Below, one piece after another: positions 7,293 to 16,813 of a DNA stretch of 57,679 nucleotides. The position numbers and the translations under genes were made by a program. The stretch lies in contig JAFULF010000020.1 of the NCBI GenBank assembly GCA_017483225.1, positions 1-57,679 on the forward strand. Direction: 5' to 3'. This DNA is from Alistipes sp. Lineage in GTDB: Bacteria; Bacteroidota; Bacteroidia; Bacteroidales; Rikenellaceae. The first letter of the stretch is position 1. The number at the start of each line of letters is the position of its first letter. Under the pieces are notes generated by a model that saw only the letters and a list, made by a program, of their open reading frames with translations, made no database searches and was not told where the DNA came from.

Positions 7293-8459
7293 TTAGCGGA
7301 AGAAACTCTTCATTCGTTCAAAGATATTCTGGTTCTCGACCCTCTCTGCCTTGCGGAAGTGCGGCTTCTCCGCCAACTGCTCGATAAGAGCCTTCTCCTC
7401 GGCATTGAGCGATGTAGGTATGGTGATATCCACCACAATCAGAATGTCGCCACGACCATATCCGTTCACCGAAGGCAGACCCTTGCCTCGCAGACGCAGA
7501 ATCTTTCCCGAGTGGGTTCCTGCGGCGATGTTTATCTTCGCCTTGCCCTCGATTGTCGGCACCTCGACCTCGCCTCCGAGCAGTGCCGTCGGCAGGGTGA
7601 TGTTGAGGTTGTGAATCAGGTCGTTGCCGTCACGCATAAGTTGCGGGTTGTGCTCCTCCTCAATCACAACGATAAGGTCGCCGTTCACGCCTCCGTGACG
7701 TGCCGCATTGCCCTTGCCCGACACCGTGAGCGACATACCCTCGCCTACGCCGGCAGGGATGCTCACCTCGATAACCTCGCTGCCCTTGACGAAGCCCTCG
7801 CCGTTGCAGTCAGGACACTTGTCCTTGATTATCTTGCCCTCGCCGCCACATACGGGGCATACGCCCTGTGTCTGCATACGGCCGAAGAAGGTGTTCTGCA
7901 CCTGAATAACCACGCCGGAGCCGTTACAGTTGGTGCAGGTCGTGTGCGAGGAGCCTCCCTTTGCACCCGAGCCGCCACAACTCTGGCAGGCGATATATTT
8001 GTTCACTTTGAGCTTCTTGGTCACTCCGTTTGCTATCTCGGCAAGCGACAACTTAATCTTTACACGGATGTCGGAGCCACGGTTTACACGCTGGCCGCCA
8101 CGACAGCCGCCAAAGCCCCCGAAGCCGCCGCCAAAGTGGCCTCCGAAGATATCTCCGAACTGCGAGAAGATATCCTCCATAGAGAAGCCTCCGCCACTGA
8201 ATCCGCCGAAACCGCCACCTGCGGCTCCGCCATTCATTCCGGCGTGGCCGAACTGGTCGTAGCGGGCTCTCTTGTCGGGGTTGGAGAGTACGTCGTAAGC
8301 CTCGGCAGCCTCCTTGAACTTCTCCTCCGCCTCCTTGTCGCCCGGATTCTTGTCCGGGTGGTACTTGATGGCCGCCTTTCGGTAGGCCTTCTTTATCTCG
8401 TCGGCATTGGCGTTCTTCTCGACGCCCAACACCTCATAATAATCTCTCTTTTCAGCCAT
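7293..8459 (-). CDS. dnaJ: Molecular chaperone DnaJ
   Basis: The 388-residue type I DnaJ is complete. The J domain (residues 1-70) carries HPD in [12 protein letters not shown] Gly/Phe-rich linker runs over about 75-130. Four zinc-finger repeats follow ([32 protein letters not shown]), then the two substrate-binding beta domains and dimerisation tail. It stimulates the DnaK ATPase and delivers unfolded clients. It follows grpE by 10 bp, the usual chaperone pair; dnaK is not in this window. Confidence 0.97.
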   Translation of the reverse strand: MAEKRDYYEVLGVEKNANADEIKKAYRKAAIKYHPDKNPGDKEAEEKFKEAAEAYDVLSNPDKRARYDQFGHAGMNGGAAGGGFGGFSGGGFSMEDIFSQFGDIFGGHFGGGFGGFGGCRGGQRVNRGSDIRVKIKLSLAEIANGVTKKLKVNKYIACQSCGGSGAKGGSSHTTCTNCNGSGVVIQVQNTFFGRMQTQGVCPVCGGEGKIIKDKCPDCNGEGFVKGSEVIEVSIPAGVGEGMSLTVSGKGNAARHGGVNGDLIVVIEEEHNPQLMRDGNDLIHNLNITLPTALLGGEVEVPTIEGKAKINIAAGTHSGKILRLRGKGLPSVNGYGRGDILIVVDITIPTSLNAEEKALIEQLAEKPHFRKAERVENQNIFERMKSFFR

Positions 8460-8469
8460 AGCGGTATGC

Positions 8470-9078
8470 TTATTCTCCTACAACTACCTTTGCAAAACGC
8501 AGAATCTTGTCGCCGAGTCTGTATCCTCGCTGTACTACGTCGATAACCTTTCCTCGCTTATCCTCGCCTGCGGCAAAGCGGGCCACTGCCTCGTGCAACT
8601 CCTCGTTGAAATCCTCGCCCAGAGCCTCTATCTCGGTGACATTCTTCTGACGCAGGGTGTCGATGAACTTCTGTACAACCAGTCGCTCGCCCTCACGCAG
8701 TGCGGCGATGTCGTCGCTCTTCTCGGAGGCATCCGTCGCACGCTGCATATCGTCGAGCACCGGAAGTATCGCCTTCAATACGTCGCTGCCGCCGGTCTGC
8801 ACGAGCTCCATCTTCTCACGAAGCGTGCGCTTGCGGAAGTTGTCAAACTCCGCCTGCAAGCGGATATACTTATCTCGCCAGTCGATTTGCTCCTCTGCCG
8901 GCTTCTGCTCCTCTGCCGGCTTCTGCTCCGCAGCCTCGTCTGCCACGTTGGCAGTCTCGGAGTGCTCCTCATCTGCCACATTGGCACAAGGCTCGCCCTC
9001 GCAGGAAGGGTAGCCCGCGCCGTCGTTGAATCCTGTCTCTTCGTTAATCTCTTGATTATAAACCTTTTCCTTTGTCAT
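8470..9078 (-). CDS. grpE: Nucleotide exchange factor GrpE
   Basis: The 202-residue protein has a long acidic N-terminal extension, then the GrpE coiled-coil ([20 protein letters not shown]) and the four-helix and beta domains ending in [18 protein letters not shown]. It releases ADP from DnaK. The extension contains an exact six-residue repeat (AEEQKP twice) encoded by an 18-bp tandem repeat near 8891-8926. It is the first chaperone gene, 66 bp after lptD. Confidence 0.96.
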   Translation of the reverse strand: MTKEKVYNQEINEETGFNDGAGYPSCEGEPCANVADEEHSETANVADEAAEQKPAEEQKPAEEQIDWRDKYIRLQAEFDNFRKRTLREKMELVQTGGSDVLKAILPVLDDMQRATDASEKSDDIAALREGERLVVQKFIDTLRQKNVTEIEALGEDFNEELHEAVARFAAGEDKRGKVIDVVQRGYRLGDKILRFAKVVVGE

Positions 9079-9144
9079 ATCCTGTTGTTTTATATCTTCT
9101 ACGTATTATACTTGCGCAAAACCTGTACCGAACAGAGCCCCTGC

Positions 9145-11955
9145 CTAAAAGAGATTGTCGTACATAGACTGGCTCTTGTCGTATTTCAGGTCGGCGAGCG
9201 ACGATGCCTTCACGCCGATATTGAAGCTCCAACTTCGGTGCATACCGAACGGAATCCATACGAAAGACATCTGCCAGCAGTGCAAATCTCGGGTGATGCT
9301 TATCGAGGTGGTGGTCAGCTTCTTGTTCTGTATATCGAAACCGCTGGTAAATGTGATACCCGTCTTCGGCGTAATGTTCACACTACCGTTGATACCGATT
9401 GTCTGCGATACATTCTTCTTATATCCCGTCGTGCCGTTGTTGGTGTATTGGGCACTATAACTGATGACGTAGTTGAAACCGATGTTCCACGGTATCGAGA
9501 AGTCGTAGTATGACTGCGCCATATACTGCCTTCGCAGGACAGGGTCCATCAATCCGTATGGGTCGGAGAATGGGTTGAAGTACTCCGGCGGTATGGTGTT
9601 GATGTCGTTTATGGCTGACTGCGACTTGTTCTGGCGGGACTTGAACGTGTAGCCGAAGCTCCATCCCGTGTTCAGCACACGGCCAATCAGACCTCGACGT
9701 ATCATCAGCTTGTTGTATCTGACACCCTGCGGCGTGACCTCGTAAGGGTCGAGCGTCGCCGAGAGGTTGATACCGAAGTTGCCGTAGATTGTTGTTCGCA
9801 GACCTACCGAGATGTTGGAGAGTCCGAGCGAGTCGGCGAGGAAGTTGTACGAGCCGCTGAGTGAGAGGTCGTCGATAATCTTTATCTTCTTCACGCCCGA
9901 GGTATCACGCTTGCTGAGCACCTTCATTTCGAGGCTCTGTTTGAGCGAGAAGTTGAGCGATGCGGATGCACCCTTGCCCGGCACGCCATAGGCGTTGTCC
10001 GAGTATGGCGAATAGACGGTATATCCGCCGAGCGAGTCGGCCTGCACGGTCTTGTAGAAGCCGTACTTCTGCTTGCTGAAATTCGGAGCATACGAGAATC
10101 CGATGTTAGGCGTTATGGTGTGGCGCACCGCCTGCACCTTCGCCGTCTTGGACTTCATCTGCCACATACCGTATATGGTGGTATTTGCCGATACGGAGGC
10201 GTTGTAGTTGTATATGCGGTAGAAGCCGTACTCCGGTGCCAGCTTCTCGATTTTGTTGGTCTCCGGATTCCACTCCTGCATCTGTCGCTTGAAGTACCAT
10301 CGCTCCGTGTAGTTGAACGACGGGGTGATGTTGATATACTTCAAGAGCGAGAAACTTGCCGATACGGGCAGCGAGTGCTCGATACCGTTTCGCATATTCT
10401 GCAAGGTCTCCTTCGTGAAGAGTTTGTCCTCGGTTGCCGATACGGAGTTGGTCAGCTTACCCGTGTAGGTGAAGGATATCTTCTCGTACCAACGCTGCTT
10501 GCCCACAGCCTCCTTGCGCTTGAACGGATATACACGTGCTACGTTGAACACCACGTTAGGGAGTGTTACGGAGAGGGCTCTGGTCTGCGAGTTCTGCGAC
10601 ACGGCCATATTCATCGAGAGCGAGAACGGCGTGCCCGCCCAACTCTTCGAGTAGGAGATTGAGGAGTTGGTCTGCGTGGCGAGGATGTCGTTGAGCGTGG
10701 TTGCGGAGTACTTGTTGTAGCCGCTGCTTGAAAGGTTCACCGAGGCGGAGAATGTAGAGCCGGGGTTGGCCTTCGGGTCTTGCGAGTGTGTCCACGTGAA
10801 CTTGAAGTTGTTCTGCTTGATGTAGTCAGGCTCGCCCTTGTCGCCGGTCTTGACGCTCGAATAGTCAAATGAGAGGTTGCCGGAGAACTTGTATCGCTTG
10901 ACGTATCGTGACGATGCCTGCACCTCCCACGAGCCGAGGGTGTATATACCTCCCGTCAGTGCGAGGTCGATGTGAGGGCTCAATATGAAGTAGTAGCCCA
11001 GACCACGCAGGAAGAAGCCTCGTGAGGCATCCTCTCCGTAGGAAGGCATCAGCAAACCCGATTTAGGACCCATATTCAGCGGGAAGAATCCCTCCGGAAT
11101 ACCGAGGAAGTAGATAGGCACATCCTCCATAACCAGATATGCAGGGCCGGTGATGACCTTCTTGCCCGGAATCACCTTCGCCTGCGTCATCGCAAGGTAG
11201 AAGTGCGGGTGGTCGGTGTGGTCGCAGGTGGTGTACTTTCCGTTCTGGATGTTGATGGTGTTGTCCGGCTGCTTCTTGATACGGCCGCCCACGAGCCAGC
11301 CGTCGCCCTGCTGTGTCGCCACACCCTGAATCAGAGCCTTCTCAGACGAGAAGTTGTAGGTGATGGTGTCCATCGTGTAGGATGCGCCGGCATCGGAGAA
11401 TACGGGTTGTGTCTTGCTCGGCTTACCATCCACCGTGTCGGGCTTTCCGTAAGCGTGAATCTCCTTATTCTCCATATTGATACGCATAAAGTCGGCTTGG
11501 AGCGACTTGTCGGCGTACTTCAAATCTCCCTGATTGTAGATATATACCCTCTTGGCACGTATGTCATATACGAGCGAGTCGGTGTTCTTTCCCTCGATAA
11601 TCTCGGTGAGTCCGGAGCCACTCTTTTGTCGGCGTACCGTGTCACGAGGCTGCGGCGCTATGGAGTCACTCTTTGGTGCTATGGAGTCGGTTGGCTGCGG
11701 CTCGGCTTGCGGTGCGAGTCGCTCCACGGGGCGGGCTGCCGAGCGACGCTGTCGGCGGGACTCACGTATGCGCTGGGCCTTGGAGGTGTCGCTCTGCTCG
11801 GTCGCCTCTGCCGTGAGCGTATCACGTGCGGCGGAGAGTGCCGCCGAGAGGGACTCTTCGGAGAGTGCCTTCGGTTGCGGAATACCGAACAGAGATTGCA
11901 CCATTGCAATCATCGTTATCGCTGCGAGTAGATATTTTAGTCTAAAATTCTTCAA
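9145..11955 (-). CDS. lptD: LPS-assembly protein LptD (Bacteroidetes type)
   Basis: The 936-residue outer-membrane protein inserts lipopolysaccharide into the outer leaflet. It has a signal peptide (KYLLAAITMIAMVQSLFG), a disordered Ser/Pro/Arg-rich segment to about residue 115, an OstA/LptA-like jellyroll at about 120-300 (DSLVYDIRAKRVYIYNQGDL) and a C-terminal beta-barrel with many alternating aromatic strands, starting after GFFPLNMGPKSGLLMPSYGE. The start codon is TTG at 11955; it is the only start that gives a proper signal peptide. The gene diverges from the amidase gene across 143 bp and may head the grpE-dnaJ unit. Confidence 0.9.
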   Translation of the reverse strand: MKNFRLKYLLAAITMIAMVQSLFGIPQPKALSEESLSAALSAARDTLTAEATEQSDTSKAQRIRESRRQRRSAARPVERLAPQAEPQPTDSIAPKSDSIAPQPRDTVRRQKSGSGLTEIIEGKNTDSLVYDIRAKRVYIYNQGDLKYADKSLQADFMRINMENKEIHAYGKPDTVDGKPSKTQPVFSDAGASYTMDTITYNFSSEKALIQGVATQQGDGWLVGGRIKKQPDNTINIQNGKYTTCDHTDHPHFYLAMTQAKVIPGKKVITGPAYLVMEDVPIYFLGIPEGFFPLNMGPKSGLLMPSYGEDASRGFFLRGLGYYFILSPHIDLALTGGIYTLGSWEVQASSRYVKRYKFSGNLSFDYSSVKTGDKGEPDYIKQNNFKFTWTHSQDPKANPGSTFSASVNLSSSGYNKYSATTLNDILATQTNSSISYSKSWAGTPFSLSMNMAVSQNSQTRALSVTLPNVVFNVARVYPFKRKEAVGKQRWYEKISFTYTGKLTNSVSATEDKLFTKETLQNMRNGIEHSLPVSASFSLLKYINITPSFNYTERWYFKRQMQEWNPETNKIEKLAPEYGFYRIYNYNASVSANTTIYGMWQMKSKTAKVQAVRHTITPNIGFSYAPNFSKQKYGFYKTVQADSLGGYTVYSPYSDNAYGVPGKGASASLNFSLKQSLEMKVLSKRDTSGVKKIKIIDDLSLSGSYNFLADSLGLSNISVGLRTTIYGNFGINLSATLDPYEVTPQGVRYNKLMIRRGLIGRVLNTGWSFGYTFKSRQNKSQSAINDINTIPPEYFNPFSDPYGLMDPVLRRQYMAQSYYDFSIPWNIGFNYVISYSAQYTNNGTTGYKKNVSQTIGINGSVNITPKTGITFTSGFDIQNKKLTTTSISITRDLHCWQMSFVWIPFGMHRSWSFNIGVKASSLADLKYDKSQSMYDNLF

Positions 11956-11973
11956 AAATCCAATAATTTTTCG

Positions 11974-11981
11974 TACCTTTG
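11974..11981 (+). promoter_or_regulatory. -7 element (TACCTTTG) of the amidase-mlaD-mutS2-murF operon
   Basis: TACCTTTG matches the Bacteroidetes consensus. It is followed directly by a short palindrome (CCGACGAGTCGG, 11982-11993) near the presumed transcript start. The -33 element is not clear. It implies a leader of about 110 nt. Confidence 0.55.
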
Positions 11982-12098
11982 CCGACGAGTCGGCAAAAAC
12001 CCGATAAAACGCCCTTGCGTGCGCTTGTGTGCGTGTTTTTCGGCGTGTAAAGATAGTGAAAAAACTCTATATATCAAACTTTATAAACGATATACGCT

Positions 12099-13310
12099 AT
12101 GCGTAGAATGTTTTTTGTCACAATACTGTTTGCCTGCATCACGCTCTGCTATAACGCAAAGTGTGCGGAAAATGTTGCGCAGGGAGTTCGGGTTGTCGTT
12201 ATTGATGCCGGACACGGAGGCCCTCGCTTCCCGGGTGCCAGATATGGTGGCTACAACGAGAAGGATATCAACTTGCAGGTGGCACTCAAACTCGGCGCCT
12301 TGATAGAGAAGGGTATGCCGGGGGTGAAGGTGGTATATACCCGCAAGGTGGAGAAGCAGTTTTCGAGCGTGCTGACCGACGATTTGCAGGCTCGTGCCGA
12401 TATTGCCAACAACGCCGATGGCGACCTCTTTATCTCGATTCACTCCAACGCTGCCCGCAATACCGAGGTGCACGGAGTCGAGACGCTGATTATGGGCGAG
12501 AGCTCGATGGAGACACGAATAAACGAGGCGGCGGTCTATCTCAACAATAAGGAGGAGTTGATAGATATGTCGGACGATAAGACGGCGGCGATTGTCAGGG
12601 CATACATCCAGAATCTGCAATTCACCTACGGACAATACTCGGAGATGATGGCACGTCTGGTGCAGAAGCACTATGTGAAGCTCGGACTTCATAGCCGAGG
12701 CGTGCGCAAGCAGCCGCTCAAAGTGCTCTATGCGACCGATATGCCGAGCGTGCTGACCGAGATAGGCTTTATGTCCAACTCGAAGGAGTTGAAGTATATA
12801 ACCTCCGAGAAGGGGCAGAATGAGATTGCGGGAGCCATCTACGGGGCGGTTAAGGAGTACTCGGATTTTGTACGCAAGACCCTGCTGCCGGATGCTCCGC
12901 AGACGGTCGTGGAGCCGACACCTGCTCCGCAGCCACCAAAGGTGGAGCCAAAGGAGTCATCCCCGAAGCACACTAAACCGCAGGTGGTGGAGTCGAAGCC
13001 GCAACCGAAGCCGAAGGAGCAGCCGAAGAAGCCGTCGCAACCACAGACCGACAAGGCGACCGAGGCGGTGCGCTACGCCGTGCAGGTTATGGCGAGCGAT
13101 AAGCCCGTGGCACTCGACCACGCCGAGTTTGGCTCGTATCGAGGTGCGGTGAGAGAGGTGCTTGCCGAGGGTCGCTTCAAGTATAAATATTGTGTGGGCG
13201 ACTACGCCGACAGAGCCTCCGCACAGGCGAGTGTGGCGGGCGTGCGCAAGAGTTTTCCTGCGGCATTTGTCATCGCCGTAAGCAATGGCAGGGTAGTAAC
13301 GAAAAAATAG
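12099..13310 (+). CDS. N-acetylmuramoyl-L-alanine amidase with SPOR-like tail
   Basis: This 403-residue periplasmic enzyme cuts the amide bond between MurNAc and the stem peptide during cell separation. It has a signal peptide (residues 1-23), then an Amidase_3 domain with zinc ligands in VVIDAGHGG, the Glu of YNEKDINLQ, FISIHSNAA and the catalytic Glu in VLTEIGFMSN. A Pro/Lys/Gln-rich linker covers about 270-325. A C-terminal SPOR-like domain (RYAVQVMAS to the end) would target denuded septal glycan. It is the first gene of the operon and ends 14 bp before mlaD. Confidence 0.94.
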   Translation: MRRMFFVTILFACITLCYNAKCAENVAQGVRVVVIDAGHGGPRFPGARYGGYNEKDINLQVALKLGALIEKGMPGVKVVYTRKVEKQFSSVLTDDLQARADIANNADGDLFISIHSNAARNTEVHGVETLIMGESSMETRINEAAVYLNNKEELIDMSDDKTAAIVRAYIQNLQFTYGQYSEMMARLVQKHYVKLGLHSRGVRKQPLKVLYATDMPSVLTEIGFMSNSKELKYITSEKGQNEIAGAIYGAVKEYSDFVRKTLLPDAPQTVVEPTPAPQPPKVEPKESSPKHTKPQVVESKPQPKPKEQPKKPSQPQTDKATEAVRYAVQVMASDKPVALDHAEFGSYRGAVREVLAEGRFKYKYCVGDYADRASAQASVAGVRKSFPAAFVIAVSNGRVVTKK

Positions 13311-13324
13311 AAAAACAAAAAGAT

Positions 13325-14287
13325 ATGAAGATGAAGAAAGAGGTAAAAATCGGCATCTATGCCGTAGTGATTATTTTGGCGGCGTGGGCCGGTATCCGTT
13401 TCCTGAGCGGAATAGATATCTTTGGCCGCAGTGCTTCGTACTATGCCTACTATGAGCAGGCTCCGGGCTTGGAACCGGCATCCTCGGTGGTTATCCGTGG
13501 TGTGAAGGTAGGACAGGTGGCGAAGGTGGAGGTTGAGCCGGAGCATACCGACAGAGTGAAGGTTACATTCTCGGTGGCCCGCTCCTATAAGTTGCCTGCC
13601 GACTCGAAGGCCAAGCTGTTCAGCGAGGGTCTTATGGGTGGCAAGGCTGTGGAGATTCTTCTGGGCGAGTCGTCGGAGATTCTCGGCAGCGGTGCAGAGA
13701 TAATGGGCGAGAACGAGCGTGACCTGATGGCTACCGTGGGTGCCGAGATTGGCGATGTGAAGGAGAAGCTGATGACGTTGATGGAGAACCTCAATACGAC
13801 GGTGCTCTCACTCAATGGTGTGCTGGATGACAACCGCTCGGATATTGCGAAGGCTGTCGGCAGCCTCCAAAAGGTGCTTGCCGAGCTCGAAAAGTCCAAT
13901 ATCGTCGGCAACCTCGAAAGCTCGACAACCCGTCTGGATAGCATTATGGTCAATGTCGATAAGGTTGTTGCCGACTTGGAGCAGCGTCAGGTTGTGGAGT
14001 CGATAGCCTCTACGGTTGATAATCTGAATGCGGTGCTCGCCGAGATAAATAACCCTGACGGCACGCTTGGCAGCCTGCTCAACAATAAGGAGCTCTACGC
14101 CAACCTCACGCAGGCCTCGGCAAACTTGGAGGCACTGCTTGGCGATTTGAAGCAGAATCCGCACCGCTACGTTCACTTCTCGCTCTTCGGGGCCGACGAG
14201 GCGAAGATGAAGGCAAAGGCAGAGAAGAAGGCCGCCAAGGCGGAGAAGAAGGCTGCGAAGGCGGCAGCCGCAGCGGCGGAGAAATAG
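13325..14287 (+). CDS. mlaD: MlaD family protein (MCE domain)
   Basis: The 320-residue protein has one N-terminal membrane helix (IGIYAVVIILAAWAGIRFLS) and a periplasmic MCE domain at about 37-115 (YYEQAPGLEPASSVVIRGVK). Helical repeats follow, and an extreme Lys/Ala tail (KAEKKAAKAEKKAAKAAA) ends it. MlaD forms the periplasmic ring of lipid-transport complexes between inner and outer membranes. The ATPase and permease partners (MlaF, MlaE) are not here, so they must be encoded elsewhere. I start at ATG 13325; an in-frame start at 13190 would overlap the amidase gene. It ends 11 bp before mutS2. Confidence 0.9.
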   Translation: MKMKKEVKIGIYAVVIILAAWAGIRFLSGIDIFGRSASYYAYYEQAPGLEPASSVVIRGVKVGQVAKVEVEPEHTDRVKVTFSVARSYKLPADSKAKLFSEGLMGGKAVEILLGESSEILGSGAEIMGENERDLMATVGAEIGDVKEKLMTLMENLNTTVLSLNGVLDDNRSDIAKAVGSLQKVLAELEKSNIVGNLESSTTRLDSIMVNVDKVVADLEQRQVVESIASTVDNLNAVLAEINNPDGTLGSLLNNKELYANLTQASANLEALLGDLKQNPHRYVHFSLFGADEAKMKAKAEKKAAKAEKKAAKAAAAAAEK

Positions 14288-14298
14288 CATAAACAGAT

Positions 14299-16809
14299 AT
14301 GGTTTATCCCGAGAATTTTGAGTCCAGAATCGGCTTCGATGTGATTCGTGAGCAGTGTCGTGCGCTGTGCACGATGCGCCGCTCGTGCGAACTGCTCGCC
14401 GCCGAGACCTTCTCGACCTCGCCTCGGGATATAGCCCGTCGTCAGGGCCTTGCCGACGAGATGCGCCGACTGCTTTCGGCCTCGGGCAGCGTTCTGAGCG
14501 ACGAGTATTTCGATATAGACACCCTGGTCGATAAGATTCGTATCGAGGGCACCTTCTTGGATGCCTCGGAGGTTGCCCGTCTGGGTGCGACGCTTACGGC
14601 TGTCGCCACCACCGTCGAGTGGGTGCGCAGCAGGGAGCAGGGGGCATACCCCTACCTTGTGCGTATGAGCGAGGGGGTGGAGTCGCTCCATCATATCGTC
14701 GTTGAGGTCAATCGCATTATCGACGACCACGGCTTGGTGAGGGATGGTGCCTCGCCGGAGCTGGCCGCCGTGCGCCGTGAGATTCGGAGCCACGAGGGGC
14801 AGGTGTCGAAGCGGTTGCAGGCGGTGTTGCAGGGGGCGAAGAGTGCCGGCATTGTGGAGGCCGATGCGACCATCTCGATACGTGACGGTCGGGCCGTGAT
14901 TCCCGTGACGGCATCCAATAAGCGCAAGTTGCAGGGCTTTATCCACGACGAGTCGGCCACGGGCAAGACCTTCTACGTGGAGCCGGTTGAGGTCGTGGAG
15001 CTGAACAACCGACTGCGTGAGTTGGAGTATGCCGAGCGACGTGAGGTTGTGCGAGTGCTTACCGCCTTTACCGATATGGTGCGTGGCGATGCGGACTCTA
15101 TTGCCCGCTCCGGCGAGTATATCGCACAGATAGATATGATTAGGGCGAAGGCCCGTTGGGCGCTGGATAACGAGGCGGTGATGCCTATAATCTCGACCAC
15201 CGATAAGGAGTTTGGCGATTTGGCCCTCTACTCGGCTCGCCATCCGCTGCTTGCCCAGACCCTGCGCCATAGTTCACGAGAGGTGGTGCCTCTGACTGCA
15301 CGCCTCGATAAGACAAATAGGATACTCGTAATCTCGGGCCCCAATGCGGGCGGTAAGTCCGTATGCCTGAAAACCTTTGGACTCATCCAGTATATGTTTC
15401 AGTGCGGCTTCCCGATAACCGCTTCCGAGAATAGCGAGTTGCCGATATTCAGCAAACTATATATAGATATAGGCGACCAGCAGTCGATTGAGAATGACCT
15501 CTCGACCTACTCGTCGCACCTGCTCAATATGAAGGCTATGCTTGGTGGCGCCGATGCCCGCAGTATGGTGCTCATTGATGAGTTTGGCTCCGGCACGGAG
15601 CCGGTTATGGGAGCCTCCATCGCCGAGGCTATCTTGGAGCGTCTGGTGGCGAGTGGTTGTTACGGTGTCATCACCACCCACTACTCCAATATTAAGTATT
15701 ACGCCTCGGCTACCGACGGTGTGATGAATGGAGCGATGATGTTCGATGTGCAGAACATACGTCCGCTCTTCCGCCTCGAAACGGGCAAGCCGGGCAGCTC
15801 GTTTGCCATAGAGATAGCCCGCAAGATAGGCTTGCCGGAGGATATCATCTCGGCGGCACGTGATAAGGCGGGCTCCGAGCACGTGGATATCGAGAAGCAG
15901 TTGCGGGAGATTGCCCGTGACCGTCGCTATTGGGAGCAGAAGCGTGAGCGTATCCGCCAGACCGACCGCAAGGTTGAGGAGTTGGAGCAGGACTATCGTG
16001 AGCGACTCGCCTCCATTCAGGAGGAGCGTCGTGCTATCCTGCGTGATGCCAAGGCGAAGGCTAAGGAGCTGATGGCGGAGGCAAACCGCCAGATAGAGAC
16101 GACGATTAAGAGCATACGTGAGTCGCAGGCGGAGAGGGAGCAGACCAAGCTCTTGCGCCGCTCGTTCAACGAGTTCAAGGAGAATGTCGAGCAGGAGCAG
16201 AGTGCGCCTGCGGGGTATGACGAGCATCTGGAACGGGAGATGGCCCGTCTGGAACGCCGTATGGAGCGTCGCAACGAGCGTAAAAACAGCAAGAAGGATA
16301 AGGAGCCGACGGTGGCGGAGCAGCCTGCCGTTAAGAGGTTGCCTTTGGAGGTGGGAGCGAAGGTGCGCCTTGTGGGGCAGGATGGCGTGGGCGTTGTCCA
16401 GTCGCTGCGAGGCAAGAAGGCACAGATAGCCTTCGGACAGATACTTACCACGGTGGATGCCGCCCGCTTGGAGGTCATCTCCTCGGCGGAGTATAAGCGT
16501 GCCACACGTCCGGAGACCCCACGTACCATCATCAGTGCCGACATCTCGCAGCGCAGGCTTAACTTCCGCTCCTCGATAGATATTCGTGGCGAGCGTGTTG
16601 CCGATGCGTTGGAGAGGGTGCAGGCGTTGGTCGATGATGCCCTGATGGTGGGTGTGAACACGGTGACAATCCTCCACGGCAAGGGCACAGGAGCCTTGAA
16701 GGAGGAGGTGCGTCGTTACCTGCGGGCACTGCCTGAGGTGGAGAGTGCCGTGGATGACCACCCCGACAGAGGCGGCTCAGGAATTACGATAGTAACCTTT
16801 GGAATATAG
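14299..16809 (+). CDS. mutS2: Endonuclease MutS2
   Basis: The 836-residue protein has the MutS core and clamp without a mismatch-recognition domain. The ATPase follows, with Walker A SGPNAGGKS (about residue 348) and Walker B SMVLIDEFGSGTEP. A long coiled coil at about 515-665 and a C-terminal Smr nuclease domain (IDIRGERVADALERVQ, LHGKGTGAL) complete it. MutS2 proteins act on branched recombination intermediates and, in Bacillus, on collided ribosomes; they do not replace MutS in mismatch repair. It is translated tightly with its neighbours (11 bp after mlaD, 4 bp before murF-alr). Confidence 0.96.
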   Translation: MVYPENFESRIGFDVIREQCRALCTMRRSCELLAAETFSTSPRDIARRQGLADEMRRLLSASGSVLSDEYFDIDTLVDKIRIEGTFLDASEVARLGATLTAVATTVEWVRSREQGAYPYLVRMSEGVESLHHIVVEVNRIIDDHGLVRDGASPELAAVRREIRSHEGQVSKRLQAVLQGAKSAGIVEADATISIRDGRAVIPVTASNKRKLQGFIHDESATGKTFYVEPVEVVELNNRLRELEYAERREVVRVLTAFTDMVRGDADSIARSGEYIAQIDMIRAKARWALDNEAVMPIISTTDKEFGDLALYSARHPLLAQTLRHSSREVVPLTARLDKTNRILVISGPNAGGKSVCLKTFGLIQYMFQCGFPITASENSELPIFSKLYIDIGDQQSIENDLSTYSSHLLNMKAMLGGADARSMVLIDEFGSGTEPVMGASIAEAILERLVASGCYGVITTHYSNIKYYASATDGVMNGAMMFDVQNIRPLFRLETGKPGSSFAIEIARKIGLPEDIISAARDKAGSEHVDIEKQLREIARDRRYWEQKRERIRQTDRKVEELEQDYRERLASIQEERRAILRDAKAKAKELMAEANRQIETTIKSIRESQAEREQTKLLRRSFNEFKENVEQEQSAPAGYDEHLEREMARLERRMERRNERKNSKKDKEPTVAEQPAVKRLPLEVGAKVRLVGQDGVGVVQSLRGKKAQIAFGQILTTVDAARLEVISSAEYKRATRPETPRTIISADISQRRLNFRSSIDIRGERVADALERVQALVDDALMVGVNTVTILHGKGTGALKEEVRRYLRALPEVESAVDDHPDRGGSGITIVTFGI

Positions 16810-16813
16810 CGAT

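Noticed and set aside
7359-8546. 395-residue open frame opposite dnaJ
   Set aside because: It mirrors the Gly-rich and Cys-rich parts of DnaJ, whose J domain and zinc fingers are complete.
13190-13324. N-terminal extension of MlaD
   Set aside because: This in-frame stretch overlaps the SPOR-like domain of the amidase gene, and the ATG at 13325 directly precedes the membrane helix.
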